57,295 nt of DNA from Duganella alba (GCF_009674495.1 NZ_WKJN01000036.1:1-57295), one strand, 5' to 3'. Shown: positions 15,670-23,026, numbered from the stretch's first letter. Notes: a model not told the origin generated them from the sequence alone. Made by a program: numbers and translations.

Positions 15670-15726
15670 AATCGATATTCTCGATAAGTAGGATTGAAAT
15701 AAACTGTATTTCATCGATATTATAAT
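15670..15726. promoter_or_regulatory. LysR-azoR intergenic operator and azoR -10 box
   Basis: ATCGATATT occurs at 15671-15679 and 15713-15721, and the first copy extends to an inverted arrangement TCGAT-ATTC-TCGATA of T-N11-A type. A perfect TATAAT lies at 15721-15726 facing azoR, with no good -35, as expected for an activator-dependent LysR target. Confidence 0.5.
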
Positions 15727-15770
15727 CGCTTTATGATCGCTGCAATCCCTAACCGAAAGGAAACAGCATC

Positions 15771-16382
15771 ATGGCAAACATCCTCCACATCGACAGCAGC
15801 GTGCGCAGCACCGGTTCCCTGACCCGCCAACTGGGCGGCGAACTGATCGCCAAACTGAAGGCCGCCAATCCAGGCACCACCGTGGTCACCCGCGACCTGG
15901 CCAACGCGCCCGTGCCGCACCTGACCGAACAAATGATCGGCGCCTACTTCACGCCAGCCGACAAGCGCAACGCCGACCAGGCCCACACCATCAAGACCTC
16001 GGACATCCTGGTCGACGAACTGCTGGCCGCCGACACCATCGTCATCGGCGCGCCGATGTACAACTTCTCGGTCACCTCCGGCCTGAAAGCCTGGATCGAC
16101 CACGTGGCCCGTGCCGGCCGCACCTTCCAGTACGGCGCCAACGGCCCTGAAGGCCTGGTCACCGGCAAGAAAGTCTACGTCTTCGTCGCCAGCGGCGGCG
16201 TCTACAGCACCGGCCCGGCCGCCGGCTACGACCACATCACCACCTACCTGCGTTCGGTGCTGGGCTTCCTGGGCATGACCGACGTTACCTTCATCGTCGC
16301 CGAAGGCGTGGCGATGGGCGAAGAAGCGGTGGCTGCCGCCGTCGCCAAGGGCCAGTCGCAGATCGAAGCGATCGCCGCCTAA
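15771..16382 (+). CDS. azoR: FMN-dependent NADH:azoreductase / quinone reductase AzoR
   Basis: A 203-residue flavodoxin-like reductase (PF02525), the normal length for AzoR. It begins ANILHIDSSVRSTGSLTRQL, the phosphate-binding start of the FMN site, and has PMYNFSVTSGLKAWIDHVARAGRTFQYG, the main family signature, then FVASGGVYSTG. It reduces quinones and azo bonds in the cytoplasm using NADH and protects against thiol-reactive quinone stress. An AGGAAA site precedes the ATG. The divergent LysR gene and the paired ATCGATATT sites suggest induction by an electrophilic compound. Confidence 0.93.
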   Translation: MANILHIDSSVRSTGSLTRQLGGELIAKLKAANPGTTVVTRDLANAPVPHLTEQMIGAYFTPADKRNADQAHTIKTSDILVDELLAADTIVIGAPMYNFSVTSGLKAWIDHVARAGRTFQYGANGPEGLVTGKKVYVFVASGGVYSTGPAAGYDHITTYLRSVLGFLGMTDVTFIVAEGVAMGEEAVAAAVAKGQSQIEAIAA

Positions 16383-16392
16383 GGCCGGCACG

Positions 16393-16418
16393 CCGCAGCC
16401 GCCAGTGCGGGGCTGCGG
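16393..16418 (+). terminator. Hairpin after azoR
   Basis: CCGCAGCC / GGCTGCGG (16393-16400, 16411-16418) form an 8-bp GC stem 10 bases after the azoR stop, but no T-run follows. It could be a weak or Rho-aided terminator. Confidence 0.4.
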
Positions 16419-16450
16419 TATCATGCAGGCTTCACTCCATGGAGCCTGAC

Positions 16451-17341
16451 ATGAAACGGAATCTTCATCTGTTGATGATAGACCCGCAAAACGATTTTTG
16501 CGACCTGCCGGACACTTACCGCCCGACCGATCCGGTCACCCGCCAGCCGCTGGCGCCTTCGCTGCCGGTGCCCGGCGCCCACCAGGACATGCTGCGCCTG
16601 GCCGGGCTGATCAACCGCGGCCGCGCCGGCATCAGCGCCATGAGCGTGACGCTCGACTCGCACCACCGCTTCGACATCGCCCACCCGACCTTCTGGATCG
16701 CCGCCGACGGCGCCCCGGTCGCCCCGTTCACCGAAATCACCGCCGCCGAGGTCCGCGCCAAAAAATACGCGCCGCGCCACCCGGCCGCGCTGGCCATCGC
16801 GCTGAACTACCTGGACCGCCTGGAAGCGGCCGGCCGCTACCGGCTGATGGTGTGGCCGGTGCACTGCGAGATCGGCAGCTGGGGCCACAACGTCCACGCC
16901 GACGTGCGCGCCGCCTACGGCCACTGGGAAGAAGCGTCGCTGGGCATCGTCGCCAAGCTGGCCAAGGGCTCCAATCCGTGGACCGAGCACTACTCCGCCG
17001 TGCAGGCCGAAGTGCCCGACGCCGACGATCCCGACACCCAGTTCAACACCAAGTTCGTCACCACGCTGGCCGAGGCCGACCGCATCTACGTGGCCGGCGA
17101 GGCCGGCAGCCACTGCGTCAAGGCCACCGTCGAGCACATCGCCGACTACTTCGCCGAACAGTACGGCCCGGCCTCGCTGGCCAAGCTGGTGCTGATCACC
17201 GACTGCATCAGCCCGGTCACCGGCTTCGACGCCCAGTACCAGGCCTTCCTGCGGGCGATGGCGGCGCGCGGCGTGCAACTGATGCAGGCCGCCGACGTGC
17301 TGCCGGAACTGCTGGAGAACGCCGCCGTGGAGCCCGCATGA
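16451..17341 (+). CDS. pncA: Nicotinamidase-like cysteine hydrolase (isochorismatase fold)
   Basis: A 296-residue member of the isochorismatase-like family, in the longer nicotinamidase class. The catalytic Asp is in LLMIDPQNDFCD, the metal-ligand region in VTLDSHHRFDIAHPTFW, and the nucleophilic Cys in AGEAGSHCVKATVEH. It would deaminate nicotinamide to nicotinate, and the next gene (pncB) uses nicotinate, which strongly supports this substrate. The ATG at 16451 follows a TGGAG site; an in-frame ATG at 16439 would overlap that site. The stop overlaps the pncB start as ATGA, so the pair is coupled for NAD salvage. Confidence 0.85.
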   Translation: MKRNLHLLMIDPQNDFCDLPDTYRPTDPVTRQPLAPSLPVPGAHQDMLRLAGLINRGRAGISAMSVTLDSHHRFDIAHPTFWIAADGAPVAPFTEITAAEVRAKKYAPRHPAALAIALNYLDRLEAAGRYRLMVWPVHCEIGSWGHNVHADVRAAYGHWEEASLGIVAKLAKGSNPWTEHYSAVQAEVPDADDPDTQFNTKFVTTLAEADRIYVAGEAGSHCVKATVEHIADYFAEQYGPASLAKLVLITDCISPVTGFDAQYQAFLRAMAARGVQLMQAADVLPELLENAAVEPA

Positions 17342-18531
17342 AGCAGCCCATCGTCCGCAGCCTGCTGGAGACGGACCTCTACAAATTCACCATGTGGCAG
17401 GCGCTGCTGCATGGCCATCCGCACGCCCACACCGAGTATGAATTCGTCTGCCGCAACACGCCGGCCTTCCCGCTGACCGAGCTGCTGCCCGAGGTCGAGC
17501 GCGAGCTGGACCACCTGTGCTCGATGAGCTTCACCGACGAGGAACTGGGCTATTTGCGCTCGCTGCGCTACATGAAGAGCGACTTCGTCGACTTCCTGAC
17601 CGTGTTCCGCTTCCAGCGCAAATTCATCGACGTGCGCGCCGACGGCGACACGCTGGTGATCCACGCCACCGGCCCGCAGGTGCACGTGATGGGCTTTGAA
17701 ATCTACGTGCTGTACATCGTCAACGAACTGTACTTCCGCCGCTTCGACCAGGCCGCCGCGCTGGCCGAGGGCCGCGCGCGCCTGAGCGCCAAGATCGCCA
17801 GGCTGAAAGCCTTCGGCGCCGAGCCGGCGCGGCTGTATCCGTTCGAGCTGTCCGACTTCGGCACCCGCCGCCGCTTCTCGGGCGCCTGGCATGACGAAGT
17901 GGTGCAGCGGCTGGCGCGCGAGGTGCCGGAATACTTCAAGGGCACCTCCAACGTCTACCAGGCGATGAAGTTCGGCCTGATCCCGATCGGCACCATGGCG
18001 CATGAATACATGCAATCGTTCCAGGCCTTCGGCGTGCGCCTGCGCGACTTCCAGAAAGCCTCGCTGGAGGCGTGGGTGCAGGAATACCGTGGCGACCTCG
18101 GCATCGCGCTGACGGATGTGGTGGGGATGGATGCCTTCCTTGACGACTTCGACCTGTACTTCGCCAAGCTGTTCGACGGCCTGCGCCACGATTCCGGCGA
18201 CCCGGTGGTGTGGGGCGAAAAAGCCATCGCCCACTACGCCGCGCTGCGCATCGACGCCAAGACCAAGCGCCTGGTGTTCTCGGACGGCCTGAACCTCGAC
18301 AGCGCGATCGCGCTGTACCGCCACTTCGCCGACCGCATCATGACCGGCTTCGGCATCGGCACGCACCTGACCAACGACGTCGGCCTGGCGCCGCTGAACA
18401 TCGTCATGAAACTGGTGTGCTGCAACGGCCAGTCGGTGGCCAAGCTGTCCGATTCGCCCGGCAAGACGCTGTGCAAGGACGAGACCTTCCTGGCCTATCT
18501 GCGCCAGGTGTTCAACCACCCGGCGCCGTAA
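17338..18531 (+). CDS. pncB: Nicotinate phosphoribosyltransferase
   Basis: A 397-residue PncB (E. coli 400). Family landmarks are SLLETDLYKFTMWQALL at the start, FELSDFGTRRRFS, the GTMAHEYMQSF segment holding the His that is phosphorylated during ATP-coupled turnover, and LFDGLRHDSGDPVVWGEKA of the phosphoribosyl-pyrophosphate site, ending near FGIGTHLTNDVG and VAKLSDSPGKTLC. It makes nicotinate mononucleotide in the Preiss-Handler route from the nicotinate released by the upstream gene. GTGGAG inside the end of pncA acts as the ribosome site. It ends 6 bases from a convergent hypothetical gene with no clear terminator. Confidence 0.95.
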   Translation: MKQPIVRSLLETDLYKFTMWQALLHGHPHAHTEYEFVCRNTPAFPLTELLPEVERELDHLCSMSFTDEELGYLRSLRYMKSDFVDFLTVFRFQRKFIDVRADGDTLVIHATGPQVHVMGFEIYVLYIVNELYFRRFDQAAALAEGRARLSAKIARLKAFGAEPARLYPFELSDFGTRRRFSGAWHDEVVQRLAREVPEYFKGTSNVYQAMKFGLIPIGTMAHEYMQSFQAFGVRLRDFQKASLEAWVQEYRGDLGIALTDVVGMDAFLDDFDLYFAKLFDGLRHDSGDPVVWGEKAIAHYAALRIDAKTKRLVFSDGLNLDSAIALYRHFADRIMTGFGIGTHLTNDVGLAPLNIVMKLVCCNGQSVAKLSDSPGKTLCKDETFLAYLRQVFNHPAP

Positions 18532-18537
18532 TACGCG

Positions 18538-18840
18538 TCAGGCCTCGCTGGCGCCGTAGCTGCCGATGATGGCGTCGGCCTTGGCGCTGTCGTCCTCATC
18601 GTAGACATCGATCGACAGCATGGCGCCGGCGCGGTGGCGGGCCGCCGCCGCGGCGGCCGGACCGCCGGGCGTCAGCGCGTCGAGCAGGTTGCCGACCGTG
18701 CTGGTGGCCACGTCCGACGGCAGCGTGGTGTGCTTGGTCAGCTGCACGCTGGACTGCGGAAAGCCGCTGGCCAGCAGCGCGCTGCGGGCGCTCTCGGCGT
18801 CCGACAGCTGCGGGAAATTGCGGTGAATGGTACGGGACAT
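18538..18840 (-). CDS. Small conserved hypothetical protein (YflT/general-stress-like)
   Basis: A 100-residue soluble protein that I cannot name firmly. It begins SRTIHRNFPQLSDAESARSALLASGFPQSSVQLTKH, the pattern of small alpha/beta proteins in which a 'sequence slider' helix packs on a strand (similar to YflT-like stress proteins), and ends with AMLSIDVYDEDDSAKADAIIGSYGA. The middle holds an Ala/Gly/Pro-rich insert. A perfect AGGAGG site precedes the ATG. It may be cotranscribed with the upstream monooxygenase and TetR genes on the same strand (37-bp gap). Confidence 0.6.
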   Translation of the reverse strand: MSRTIHRNFPQLSDAESARSALLASGFPQSSVQLTKHTTLPSDVATSTVGNLLDALTPGGPAAAAAARHRAGAMLSIDVYDEDDSAKADAIIGSYGASEA

Positions 18841-18877
18841 GATGGCCTCCTGCTGTAGGTTTTATGAGGTGGGGCGC

Positions 18878-19177
18878 TTAAAAGCCGGTGACGACGGGAT
18901 CGAAATGCACCACGTTCGGCGGCTCGGCGAAGAAACCGCCGACCAGCGCGCGCCAGTCCTGGAAGGCGGCGCTGCCGCGGAAATCGACCGTATGGTTTTC
19001 CAGCGTCGACCAGCCGACCACCAGGTGATAGGTGTCCGGCGTTTCAATGGCGCGCTCCAGGCGCATCGACAGGCAGCCGGTGGCGGCGCGGAACAGCGGC
19101 ACCGCCTGGGTGACGGCGGCCTCGAAGGCGGCGTGGGTGTCGGGCTTGATGGTGATGGCGGCGATCTCGTAAATCAT
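18878..19177 (-). CDS. Antibiotic biosynthesis monooxygenase (ABM) family protein
   Basis: A 99-residue ferredoxin-like protein of the ABM family (PF03992): IYEIAAITIKPDTHAAFEAAVTQAVPLFRAATGCLSMRLERAIETPDTYHLVVGWSTLENHTVDFRGS holds the paired beta-alpha-beta pattern and the WSTLENH-like segment with its His. Members dimerise and act as small quinone or polyketide monooxygenases, or as heme-degrading enzymes; no specific substrate is visible. It sits 27 bp downstream of the TetR gene on the same strand, so it is probably in its operon and under its control. Confidence 0.8.
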   Translation of the reverse strand: MIYEIAAITIKPDTHAAFEAAVTQAVPLFRAATGCLSMRLERAIETPDTYHLVVGWSTLENHTVDFRGSAAFQDWRALVGGFFAEPPNVVHFDPVVTGF

Positions 19178-19204
19178 GGGCGATCCTGGCAGTGAAGTAA
19201 GGCC

Positions 19205-19849
19205 CTATTGTGCCTCAACTGCGGCAGGCGTGCGCAGGATGAAACGCATCGCTTGGTGCGCCAGCTCGCGCACGTCGGCGCCGCTGCCGGGTTTGTACCA
19301 CTGCACGGTCCAGTTCAGCGCGCCGAAGATCAGCAGGCGGTCGAACTGCGACGGCATGAGCCAGTCGCCCGAATGGTGCAGGGCTGCGATGGCGCGGTCC
19401 CACACCGCCTCGTAGCGGTCCTTGAGCGCGGTGATGCGTTCGCGCGACTCCTCGTCCAGCGAGCGCCACTCGTACAGCAGCACGGCGATGAAATGGTGGT
19501 CCGGCGCCAGCAGCGTGTGCAGATGGGCCTCGACCAGCCGGTGCAGCATGGCGCTGGGCGCCAGCGGCAGGGCGGCGATGGCCTCGACCTCGGCCAGCGA
19601 GCGCTGCATGCCTTGCTCCATGATGGCCGCCAGGATCTCCTGCTTGGTCTTGAAATGGTAAAACCAGCTGCCGGCCTGGATGCCGGCGGCGGCGGCGATG
19701 TCGCGCACCGTGGTGTTGTCATAGCCCTTGGTGCGGAACAGCTGGGCGGATTTCTCGATCAGCTCGGCGCGCAGGCCGCCGCCTTCCCCTTTCTGGGGCC
19801 GCCCGCGTTTTTTCGGGCTGTGGACGGCAGGGGCGGCAGCATCGGGCAT
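19205..19849 (-). CDS. TetR family transcriptional repressor
   Basis: A 214-residue regulator with the TetR helix-turn-helix near the N-terminus (LIEKSAQLFRTKGYDNTTVRDIAAAAGIQAGSWFYHFKTKQEIL) after a basic KKRGRPQKGE stretch. The C-terminal ligand domain (LHRLVEAHLHTLLAPDHHFIAVLLYEWRSLDEESRERI) resembles regulators of fatty-acid or acyl-CoA metabolism, but that is weak evidence. A palindrome overlapping its own -10 box (19871-19883) suggests autorepression. Downstream genes on the same strand are an ABM monooxygenase and a small hypothetical protein. Confidence 0.88.
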   Translation of the reverse strand: MPDAAAPAVHSPKKRGRPQKGEGGGLRAELIEKSAQLFRTKGYDNTTVRDIAAAAGIQAGSWFYHFKTKQEILAAIMEQGMQRSLAEVEAIAALPLAPSAMLHRLVEAHLHTLLAPDHHFIAVLLYEWRSLDEESRERITALKDRYEAVWDRAIAALHHSGDWLMPSQFDRLLIFGALNWTVQWYKPGSGADVRELAHQAMRFILRTPAAVEAQ

Positions 19850-19870
19850 GGCGTCTCGGCGGTTGGAATG

Positions 19871-19887
19871 ATGACACTGTCATTCTA
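19871..19887 (-). promoter_or_regulatory. Candidate TetR operator over the tetR -10 box
   Basis: A perfect 13-bp palindrome ATGACACTGTCAT (19871-19883) lies 22 bp before the tetR start codon and overlaps a minus-strand -10 box TAGAAT (19887-19882). This is the usual arrangement for autorepression by a TetR protein. Confidence 0.5.
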
Positions 19888-20218
19888 ATGCCGGAACGCG
19901 CCAAATTCACAAAACCTGAAACCGTGTGCTGCGGCGCAACAACAGCCACACCTTTGCGCCAGATCATGCACCATGCGCGACGCCCGCCTATGGCCCGGAG
20001 CAGCTAGTCGATGCGCGGATCGACTAGCTGTTGCCTAAGCTCATGTGAAGGAATTGGTGCCGGTATATTTCCCGACCGCCGGCGCCGGTAGTAGCCGCCC
20101 CGAGGGGCGCTAATTGGTGGTTCCATGTGAGAACTGCAGCCATCATACCGTCCGAATATGACGGGCGTTTGACGTGCGTGGCGGGGGCGTGCAAAGTACT
20201 GTAGAATAGAAGTTCTGT
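19888..20218. other. Gene-free gap between tetR and ssrA
   Basis: No credible coding region lies here; the short open frames have no ribosome site or protein-like composition. The gap holds the upstream part of the tetR promoter, a perfect 12-bp hairpin (20001-20030), a small CCCCGAGGGG palindrome near 20098, and the ssrA promoter region with a TAGAAT -10 box at 20202-20207. Confidence 0.6.
20001..20030. repeat. Perfect 12-bp inverted repeat
   Basis: CAGCTAGTCGAT (20001-20012) and ATCGACTAGCTG (20019-20030) pair perfectly around GCGCGG. No T-run follows on either side, and it is about 150 bp upstream of tetR and 190 bp upstream of ssrA. Function unknown: it could be an operator, a factor-dependent terminator or a relic. 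Confidence 0.6.
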
Positions 20219-20579
20219 GGGGACGACCTGGTTTCGACGTGGGTTGCAAAGCAGAGCAGGGCATACCGAGGGCTGGTTACCTCGTAAATACACCCAGAAA
20301 ATCAATAACTGCAAACGATAACTCGTACGCACTGGCAGCCTAAGGGCTGTTAGCTCCTAAACGCTTCTTCCCTGGGGCGGACCGTTAAAAGTCAAGGAGT
20401 CATTTACAGGGAATCGCGCTGCAACGGGTCACTTGAAGCAGCGTTAAATCTTAGGTGAATCGCTTGTATGTAACGTGCACGTCCGTGCCATACCGGTTAA
20501 ATTAAATGATAGTGCTAAGTATGTAGAACTGTCTGTGGAGTGCTTGCGGACGCGGGTTCGATTCCCGCCGTCTCCACCA
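20219..20579 (+). ncRNA. ssrA: Transfer-messenger RNA (tmRNA)
   Basis: One-piece tmRNA of about 361 nt for trans-translation rescue of stalled ribosomes. The 5' end GGGGACGACC pairs with the 3' end CGTCTCC before ACCA (20576-20579), forming the alanyl acceptor stem, and the T-arm GGGTTCGATTCCC is intact near 20553-20565. The encoded tag starts at GCA (20311) and reads ANDNSYALAA before TAA (20341-20343), ending in the ALAA degron recognised by Clp proteases. A TAGAAT -10 box lies at 20202-20207, and a strong intrinsic terminator follows at 20594. The mature 3' CCA is encoded. Confidence 0.97.
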
Positions 20580-20593
20580 CTGGATTCAAAACA

Positions 20594-20629
20594 AATGCCC
20601 CGACGCGCAAGCGCCGGGGCATTTTTTTT
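20594..20629 (+). terminator. Intrinsic terminator of ssrA
   Basis: AATGCCCCG (20594-20602) pairs with CGGGGCATT (20615-20623 region), with an inner CGC-GCAA-GCG tetraloop hairpin, followed by a run of T. Confidence 0.9.
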
Positions 20630-20639
20630 CGCGCCATCT

Positions 20640-20858
20640 TTAACGCGTCAGCGATTGTAGTCTTGGATCATCAGGTTTGAAGACTTCGCGGCAGTCACCG
20701 TCGTAGAAGCAAATTTCGTCATTAGCCAGCAGTTGCTCGCGTCGCGCCCAGACGAGTACGCCGCATCTTTTCACGACTAAATGATTTTCGTAGCCTGCGG
20801 GCGGCATGATTCGAGCCAGAAACTCGTCAGCGGTTGGAGCCATGATAGGAGTGTTCAT
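20640..20858 (-). CDS. Small protein of unknown function, partner of the JAB-like gene
   Basis: A 72-residue soluble protein, not recognised. The sequence has a central beta-like part (ENHLVVKRCGVLVWARREQLLANDEICFYDGDCREVF) with Cys32, Cys50 and Cys56, and no transmembrane helix. The ATG at 20858 lies two bases past the first base of the upstream gene's TAA on the minus strand, with one base between them, so the two are almost certainly cotranscribed and coupled. A GGCATCC stretch replaces a clear ribosome site. Base composition is poorer in GC than the surrounding chromosome. It could be a regulator, inhibitor or substrate of the JAB-like protein; this is inference from position only. Confidence 0.55.
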   Translation of the reverse strand: MNTPIMAPTADEFLARIMPPAGYENHLVVKRCGVLVWARREQLLANDEICFYDGDCREVFKPDDPRLQSLTR

Positions 20859-20859
20859 T

Positions 20860-21408
20860 TTAGGATGCCTCCCGATGGTAATGGAAGTTGAGGCTCTTGG
20901 AAACGCGTATCCAGAGATGGTGAAGTAATTCAATGTGCAGATATTGCTGTTGAAGCTGACCGGCTTTGAGCATGGCGTTGATTTCGTCGATCGCGAAAGG
21001 CATTTCGTCTTTGATCGATTGCTCGATTGTTGGCCACAAAGGCCATGCTTCGCCTGAATGCATGATATAGCGCCAGCGAGGAGCGACGGCGCGCAATTCA
21101 AGCAAATCGAGCTCTGTCGCGTGCTGTACATCCTGCGGAGAAAATGGATGTCCTCCCGGATGATTGTGGGAAAAGACGCTGTGGTTGACGCCAGTGAGTT
21201 CGGCGGGTAAGAACAGAATATTTGTTGGTGTGCCGATCTTACTGAAAATAAGCGTTCCGTCAGCTCGGAAAAATGCGCCATTCTCATTGAAGTCGTTGCG
21301 AATAGTTTCTTCAAATTTCACTGCAGCTAAATGGACCGGCGTGGAAATATCAGGACTAACGCGAGGGTAGTTTGGATCGTAAACTGAAAAATCCCATGAA
21401 TTTTGCAT
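20860..21408 (-). CDS. JAB/MPN-like (RadC-type motif) metalloprotease-like protein
   Basis: A 182-residue protein with a JAMM-type metal site: SHNHPGGHPFSPQDV gives His81, His83, Ser90 and Asp93 (HxH-x6-S-x2-D), one residue tighter than RadC's HNHPSGDPTPS. A Glu from FEETI (33-34) could be the catalytic acid. The fold before it (ENGAFFRADGTLIFSKIGTPTNILFLPAELTGVNHSVFSHNHP) fits a JAB core. After it comes ELDLLELRAVAP and a helical tail. Similar HNHPGG proteins occur as standalone or toxin-linked domains in mobile regions. The frame extends to a TTG at 21414, but the ATG at 21408 is preferred; no good ribosome site is visible. AT-richer than its neighbours and placed just behind ssrA. Confidence 0.65.
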   Translation of the reverse strand: MQNSWDFSVYDPNYPRVSPDISTPVHLAAVKFEETIRNDFNENGAFFRADGTLIFSKIGTPTNILFLPAELTGVNHSVFSHNHPGGHPFSPQDVQHATELDLLELRAVAPRWRYIMHSGEAWPLWPTIEQSIKDEMPFAIDEINAMLKAGQLQQQYLHIELLHHLWIRVSKSLNFHYHREAS

Positions 21409-21560
21409 GGTCAAAACAAGGGAGAAAAGGCGAGAAGTTGTGATTGATACTAATCATTAGTATGTCGGATGGCAAAATAATAATTAAATTTGCTGATTAC
21501 CGTTGCCTGTCGACCACATAGTAAATTCTTCAATAGGCAGTGCTTTGATTGAATGCAAAC

Positions 21561-21578
21561 CGGGCCTTTGAAGGCCCG
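21561..21578 (-). terminator. Hairpin after the carboxymuconolactone decarboxylase gene
   Basis: CGGGCCTT / AAGGCCCG (21561-21568, 21571-21578) with GCAA/TTGC flanks forms a strong stem 13 bases past the stop codon on the minus strand. Only a short GTTTG follows, so termination strength is uncertain. Confidence 0.5.
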
Positions 21579-21590
21579 TTGCTTGCTAAC

Positions 21591-22055
21591 TTAGAACCCT
21601 GGCGCCGGCACTTCCGGGATCTGGTTGTGCAGGCTGGCGTTGATGACGTTCCAACCGCGGATCACGGCGATTGCGTAGCTCAGTTCGGCGATTTCGTTAT
21701 CGGTGAAGTGTTCTTTCAGTTGCGCGAAGTCGTCGTCGGTCGGATGCTGGTGCGGCAGGGCGTTGACGGCCTCGGCCCAGTTCAACGCGGCGCGTTCGAG
21801 GGCGCTGAAGAACGGCGCTTCGCGCCAGCCGGCGATGGCGTTCAGGTGACGTGGTTCGGCGCCTTGCTTGATCAGGTCGCGCCAGTGCATGTCGACGCAG
21901 ACGCCGCAGCCGTTGATTTGCGAAATGCGTAGGTTGATCAGTTCCACCAGCCGCACGCCAAGCGAGCTTTTCTTGACGGAGGCGGACAGCGCGATCATCG
22001 CCTGCAAATTCGCAGGGGCGAGTTGGAACAGTGGAATACGGGCAGCTTGGCTCAT
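21591..22055 (-). CDS. Carboxymuconolactone decarboxylase family (AhpD-like) protein
   Basis: A 154-residue helical protein of the CMD family (PF02627). The redox/active motif is CGVCVDMHW (Cys50, Cys53, His57), the CxxCxxxH pattern of AhpD-like alkylhydroperoxidases rather than true decarboxylases, followed by EAPFFSALERAALNWAEAV and FTDNEIAELSYAIAVIRGWNVIN. It probably handles a peroxide or thiol redox reaction in the cytoplasm. The start at 22055 is used because the upstream Met at 22085 precedes an unrelated stretch. It is preceded by an ECF41-type promoter and lies directly after the sigma factor gene, its expected regulator. Confidence 0.9.
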   Translation of the reverse strand: MSQAARIPLFQLAPANLQAMIALSASVKKSSLGVRLVELINLRISQINGCGVCVDMHWRDLIKQGAEPRHLNAIAGWREAPFFSALERAALNWAEAVNALPHQHPTDDDFAQLKEHFTDNEIAELSYAIAVIRGWNVINASLHNQIPEVPAPGF

Positions 22056-22111
22056 GATGGTGTCTTTCACAGAAGTGGAGGGCACACCATTGCGCCCTCT
22101 ATACCCTGTAA

Positions 22112-22138
22112 GACGGGCCGGCCAGGCCGGCTGTGACA
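22112..22138 (-). promoter_or_regulatory. ECF41-type promoter of the CMD gene
   Basis: On the minus strand TGTCACA (22138-22132) is followed by exactly 16 bases and CGTC (22115-22112), matching the reported ECF41 target consensus. It lies between the sigma factor stop and the CMD gene, giving a 5'UTR of about 50 nt. Confidence 0.8.
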
Positions 22139-22142
22139 GCTT

Positions 22143-23018
22143 TCAGAAAATAGTTTGCGGCACACCCGTCAGCTTGTCCGGGTTGCGGACGATGAACACC
22201 GCCACGATGCGGCCGTCCTCGATCAGGAACGACTGCGCCGATTCGAGCTTGCCGCCGACGTAGCGCACCAGTCCCGGCCCGCCGTTGACGCGGGCGGCGC
22301 GGTAGGCCACCTGCTGTGGATACTGGTGTTCCAGCGACCAGAACGATCCCGCCACGCGGCCGGCGCCGTGCAGCACGCGCAGGTAGGAATTGACCTTGCC
22401 GCCGCCGTCGGCCACCAGCTGCACGTCATCGGCCAGCATCGATTTCATGGCGTCGCGGTCGCCGACCTGGGCGGCGGCGATGAAGCGGCCCAGCAGCGCG
22501 TGGTGCTGTTCCTTCGGCACGGCGAAGCGCGGCTTCTGCTGCTGCACGCGCTCCTGCGCCCGGTGCACCATCTGCCGGCACGCCGCTTCGCTCTTGCCCA
22601 GCACGCTGGCGATCTCGCCGTATTCCTGCTCGAACACCTGGCGCATCAGGAACGCCGCCCGCTCCTCGGGCGACAACCGCTCCAGCACCCACAGCAGCGC
22701 CATCGACACCTCGCTGGCCATTTCCGCATGGCTCTCCGGCGTGTGCTCCTCCAGCTCGACGATCGGCTCCGGCAGCCACCAGCCGACATAGGCCTCGCGC
22801 TCGGCCAGCCGCGCGCGCAGGCGGTCGATCGCCAGCCGGGTGGTGATGGTCACCAGCCACGCCTCGGCCGATTGCACCGCGTCCTGCGCGCTGCCGTGCC
22901 AGCGCAGCCATGCGTCCTGCACCACGTCTTCGGCGTCGGCGCGGGTGCCCAGCATGCGGTAGGCGATCGAGAACAGGCGCGGCCGCAGGGCCGCAAAGGT
23001 GGGGGTGTCGGTCATCAT
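22143..23018 (-). CDS. ECF41 family RNA polymerase sigma factor (SigJ-like)
   Basis: A 291-residue extracytoplasmic-function sigma factor with region 2 (FAALRPRLFSIAYRMLGTRADAEDVVQDAWLRW), region 4 (RLSPEERAAFLMRQVFEQEYGEIASVLGKSEAACRQMVHRAQERV) and a C-terminal SnoaL-like domain of about 120 residues. All three ECF41 signature motifs are present: WLPEP (81-85) in the linker, DGGGK (204-208) and NPDKL (279-283). In this family the fused C-terminal domain replaces an anti-sigma factor and tunes activity. It is followed by a CMD gene, the classic ECF41 target, and both genes have TGTCACA-N16-CGTC promoters. ATG codons at 23018 and 23015 are both possible. Confidence 0.95.
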   Translation of the reverse strand: MMTDTPTFAALRPRLFSIAYRMLGTRADAEDVVQDAWLRWHGSAQDAVQSAEAWLVTITTRLAIDRLRARLAEREAYVGWWLPEPIVELEEHTPESHAEMASEVSMALLWVLERLSPEERAAFLMRQVFEQEYGEIASVLGKSEAACRQMVHRAQERVQQQKPRFAVPKEQHHALLGRFIAAAQVGDRDAMKSMLADDVQLVADGGGKVNSYLRVLHGAGRVAGSFWSLEHQYPQQVAYRAARVNGGPGLVRYVGGKLESAQSFLIEDGRIVAVFIVRNPDKLTGVPQTIF

Positions 23019-23026
23019 GAACTTTA

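Noticed and set aside
20004..20332. Short minus-strand frames over the ssrA 5' region
   Set aside because: They overlap the tmRNA and have no ribosome site or protein-like sequence.
20580..21590. A full integrative element behind ssrA
   Set aside because: No integrase, no duplicated ssrA end and no other mobility gene were found.
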